A DNA stretch of 64,000 bases from CAYYFV01 sp964451705 (lineage in GTDB: Bacteria; Patescibacteriota; Gracilibacteria; UBA1369; GCA-2718715), in assembly GCA_964451705.1 (NCBI GenBank), contig CAYVIV010000002.1, positions 1-64,000 on the forward strand, in the 5' to 3' direction. Both the position numbers and the translations under genes were made by a program. Below are positions 63,674 through 64,000 of this stretch, piece by piece (the first letter of the stretch is position 1; each line of letters begins with the position of its first letter). A model generated the notes under the pieces. That model saw nothing but the letters and a program-made list of their open reading frames with translations, made no database searches and was not told where the DNA came from.

Positions 63674-64000
63674 TTAAATTTTTAAGTCTTGTGGGTCTTG
63701 TATTTTAAAGAGGTTCTCTAATTCTAAATACCTAGTAAACCAGGTGTACTGCCTTTTGGCATAGTTTCTGGTGAGCTTTTTAAACTCATCAATTTGCTGC
63801 TGCTTTATTTCTGGGTTATCCAAATAGGCCTTAACCTGCTTGTAGCCAAGCGAACTTAGAGCCGTGTGGGCATTTGGGTACTTAGCATATAACTTAGCAG
63901 TCTCCTGCTCGAGCCCCTGGCTTAACTGACTATCTATACGGGCATTGATTCTACTATATAATTCTTGGCGCTCAGGCCAGATGAGAATAATGTCGTATGC
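63674..64000 (-). CDS. miaA: tRNA dimethylallyltransferase MiaA, C-terminal part (runs off the window)
   Basis: 108 residues plus stop. It reads WPERQELYSRINARID, LSSLGYKQVKAYL, and RNYAKRQYTWFTR, the standard C-terminal motifs of MiaA, which adds a dimethylallyl group to A37 of tRNAs reading UNN codons. The start lies beyond position 64000. Confidence 0.92.
   Translation of the reverse strand, partial: AYDIILIWPERQELYSRINARIDSQLSQGLEQETAKLYAKYPNAHTALSSLGYKQVKAYLDNPEIKQQQIDEFKKLTRNYAKRQYTWFTRYLELENLFKIQDPQDLKI

Noticed and set aside
1..64000. CRISPR arrays, rRNA operon, replication origin, transposases, complete prophage
   Set aside because: I saw no regularly spaced repeats, no rRNA segments, no dnaA-box cluster and no recombinase or phage structural genes.
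1..64000. Recoded TGA (genetic code 25 or 4)
   Set aside because: TGA ends several genes at natural lengths (for example 42051, 44332, 31604), and no core gene needs TGA read-through.

Overview
The window looks like chromosome from a Patescibacteria (CPR) bacterium, perhaps Saccharibacteria-like. This is an inference from gene content and layout, because no rRNA is present. Genes are tightly packed, often with TAATG or ATGA stop/start overlaps. Shine-Dalgarno sequences are scarce and A/T-rich leaders are common. There is a minimal carbon core (transaldolase, phosphoglucose isomerase, transketolase), and several membrane proteins have no recognised family. TGA is used as a real stop (for example 42049-42051, 44330-44332, 31602-31604), so the TGA=Gly code of Gracilibacteria/Absconditabacteria is excluded.

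Layout. 1-7.0 kb: a membrane protein, a fused ribosomal S6-S18 gene, divergent mutL/mutS, and lexA with an operator-like palindrome inside its promoter. 7.0-16.7 kb: yebC, a leftward operon tal-pgi-tkt-sodA plus three small membrane/anchored proteins, then uvrD/pcrA and a C-terminal processing protease. 16.8-31.6 kb: accessory region with an atypical response regulator, tRNA-Ser(UGA), an M23-like protein with a lost metal ligand, a deaminase, a Nudix protein, a GNAT-like protein, an intact M23 protein, and a giant modular protein of more than 3,000 residues broken by a 10-N assembly gap. 31.7-36 kb: nrdB and nrdA with an NrdR box, then tRNA-Ser(GCU). 36-45.3 kb: a DUF2177 protein, a glycosyltransferase, a K+ channel with a tiny coupled ORF, a five-gene MacAB-like exporter, and a PCD/thioredoxin-like/DsbB cluster. 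45.3-47.1 kb: three small genes that look like integron cassettes, flanked by a 26-bp direct repeat of the argS 3' end. 47.1-56.3 kb: argS, a CorC/CNNM protein, a surface protein with a sorting-like tail, a ComEC-type metallo-beta-lactamase protein, an unknown gene and uvrA. 56.4-64 kb: an NrnA-like DHH protein with a very long acidic tail, recJ, two tandem paralogous unknowns and the 3' part of miaA.

The strongest candidate for something undescribed is the giant locus at 22.4-31.6 kb. A coiled-coil/membrane N-terminus leads into a degenerate M23 domain, a long AT-rich helical segment and an HD phosphohydrolase-like module. After the gap come a transglutaminase-like Cys-His-Asp module and an HExxH metallopeptidase module. 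Two module ends carry an exactly repeated 47-nt linker. This resembles a polymorphic-toxin or effector assembly line with a recombination seam. The S6-S18 fusion and the cassette-like insertion at argS are the next most notable observations. DNA repair is strongly represented (mutS, mutL, uvrA, uvrD, recJ, lexA).
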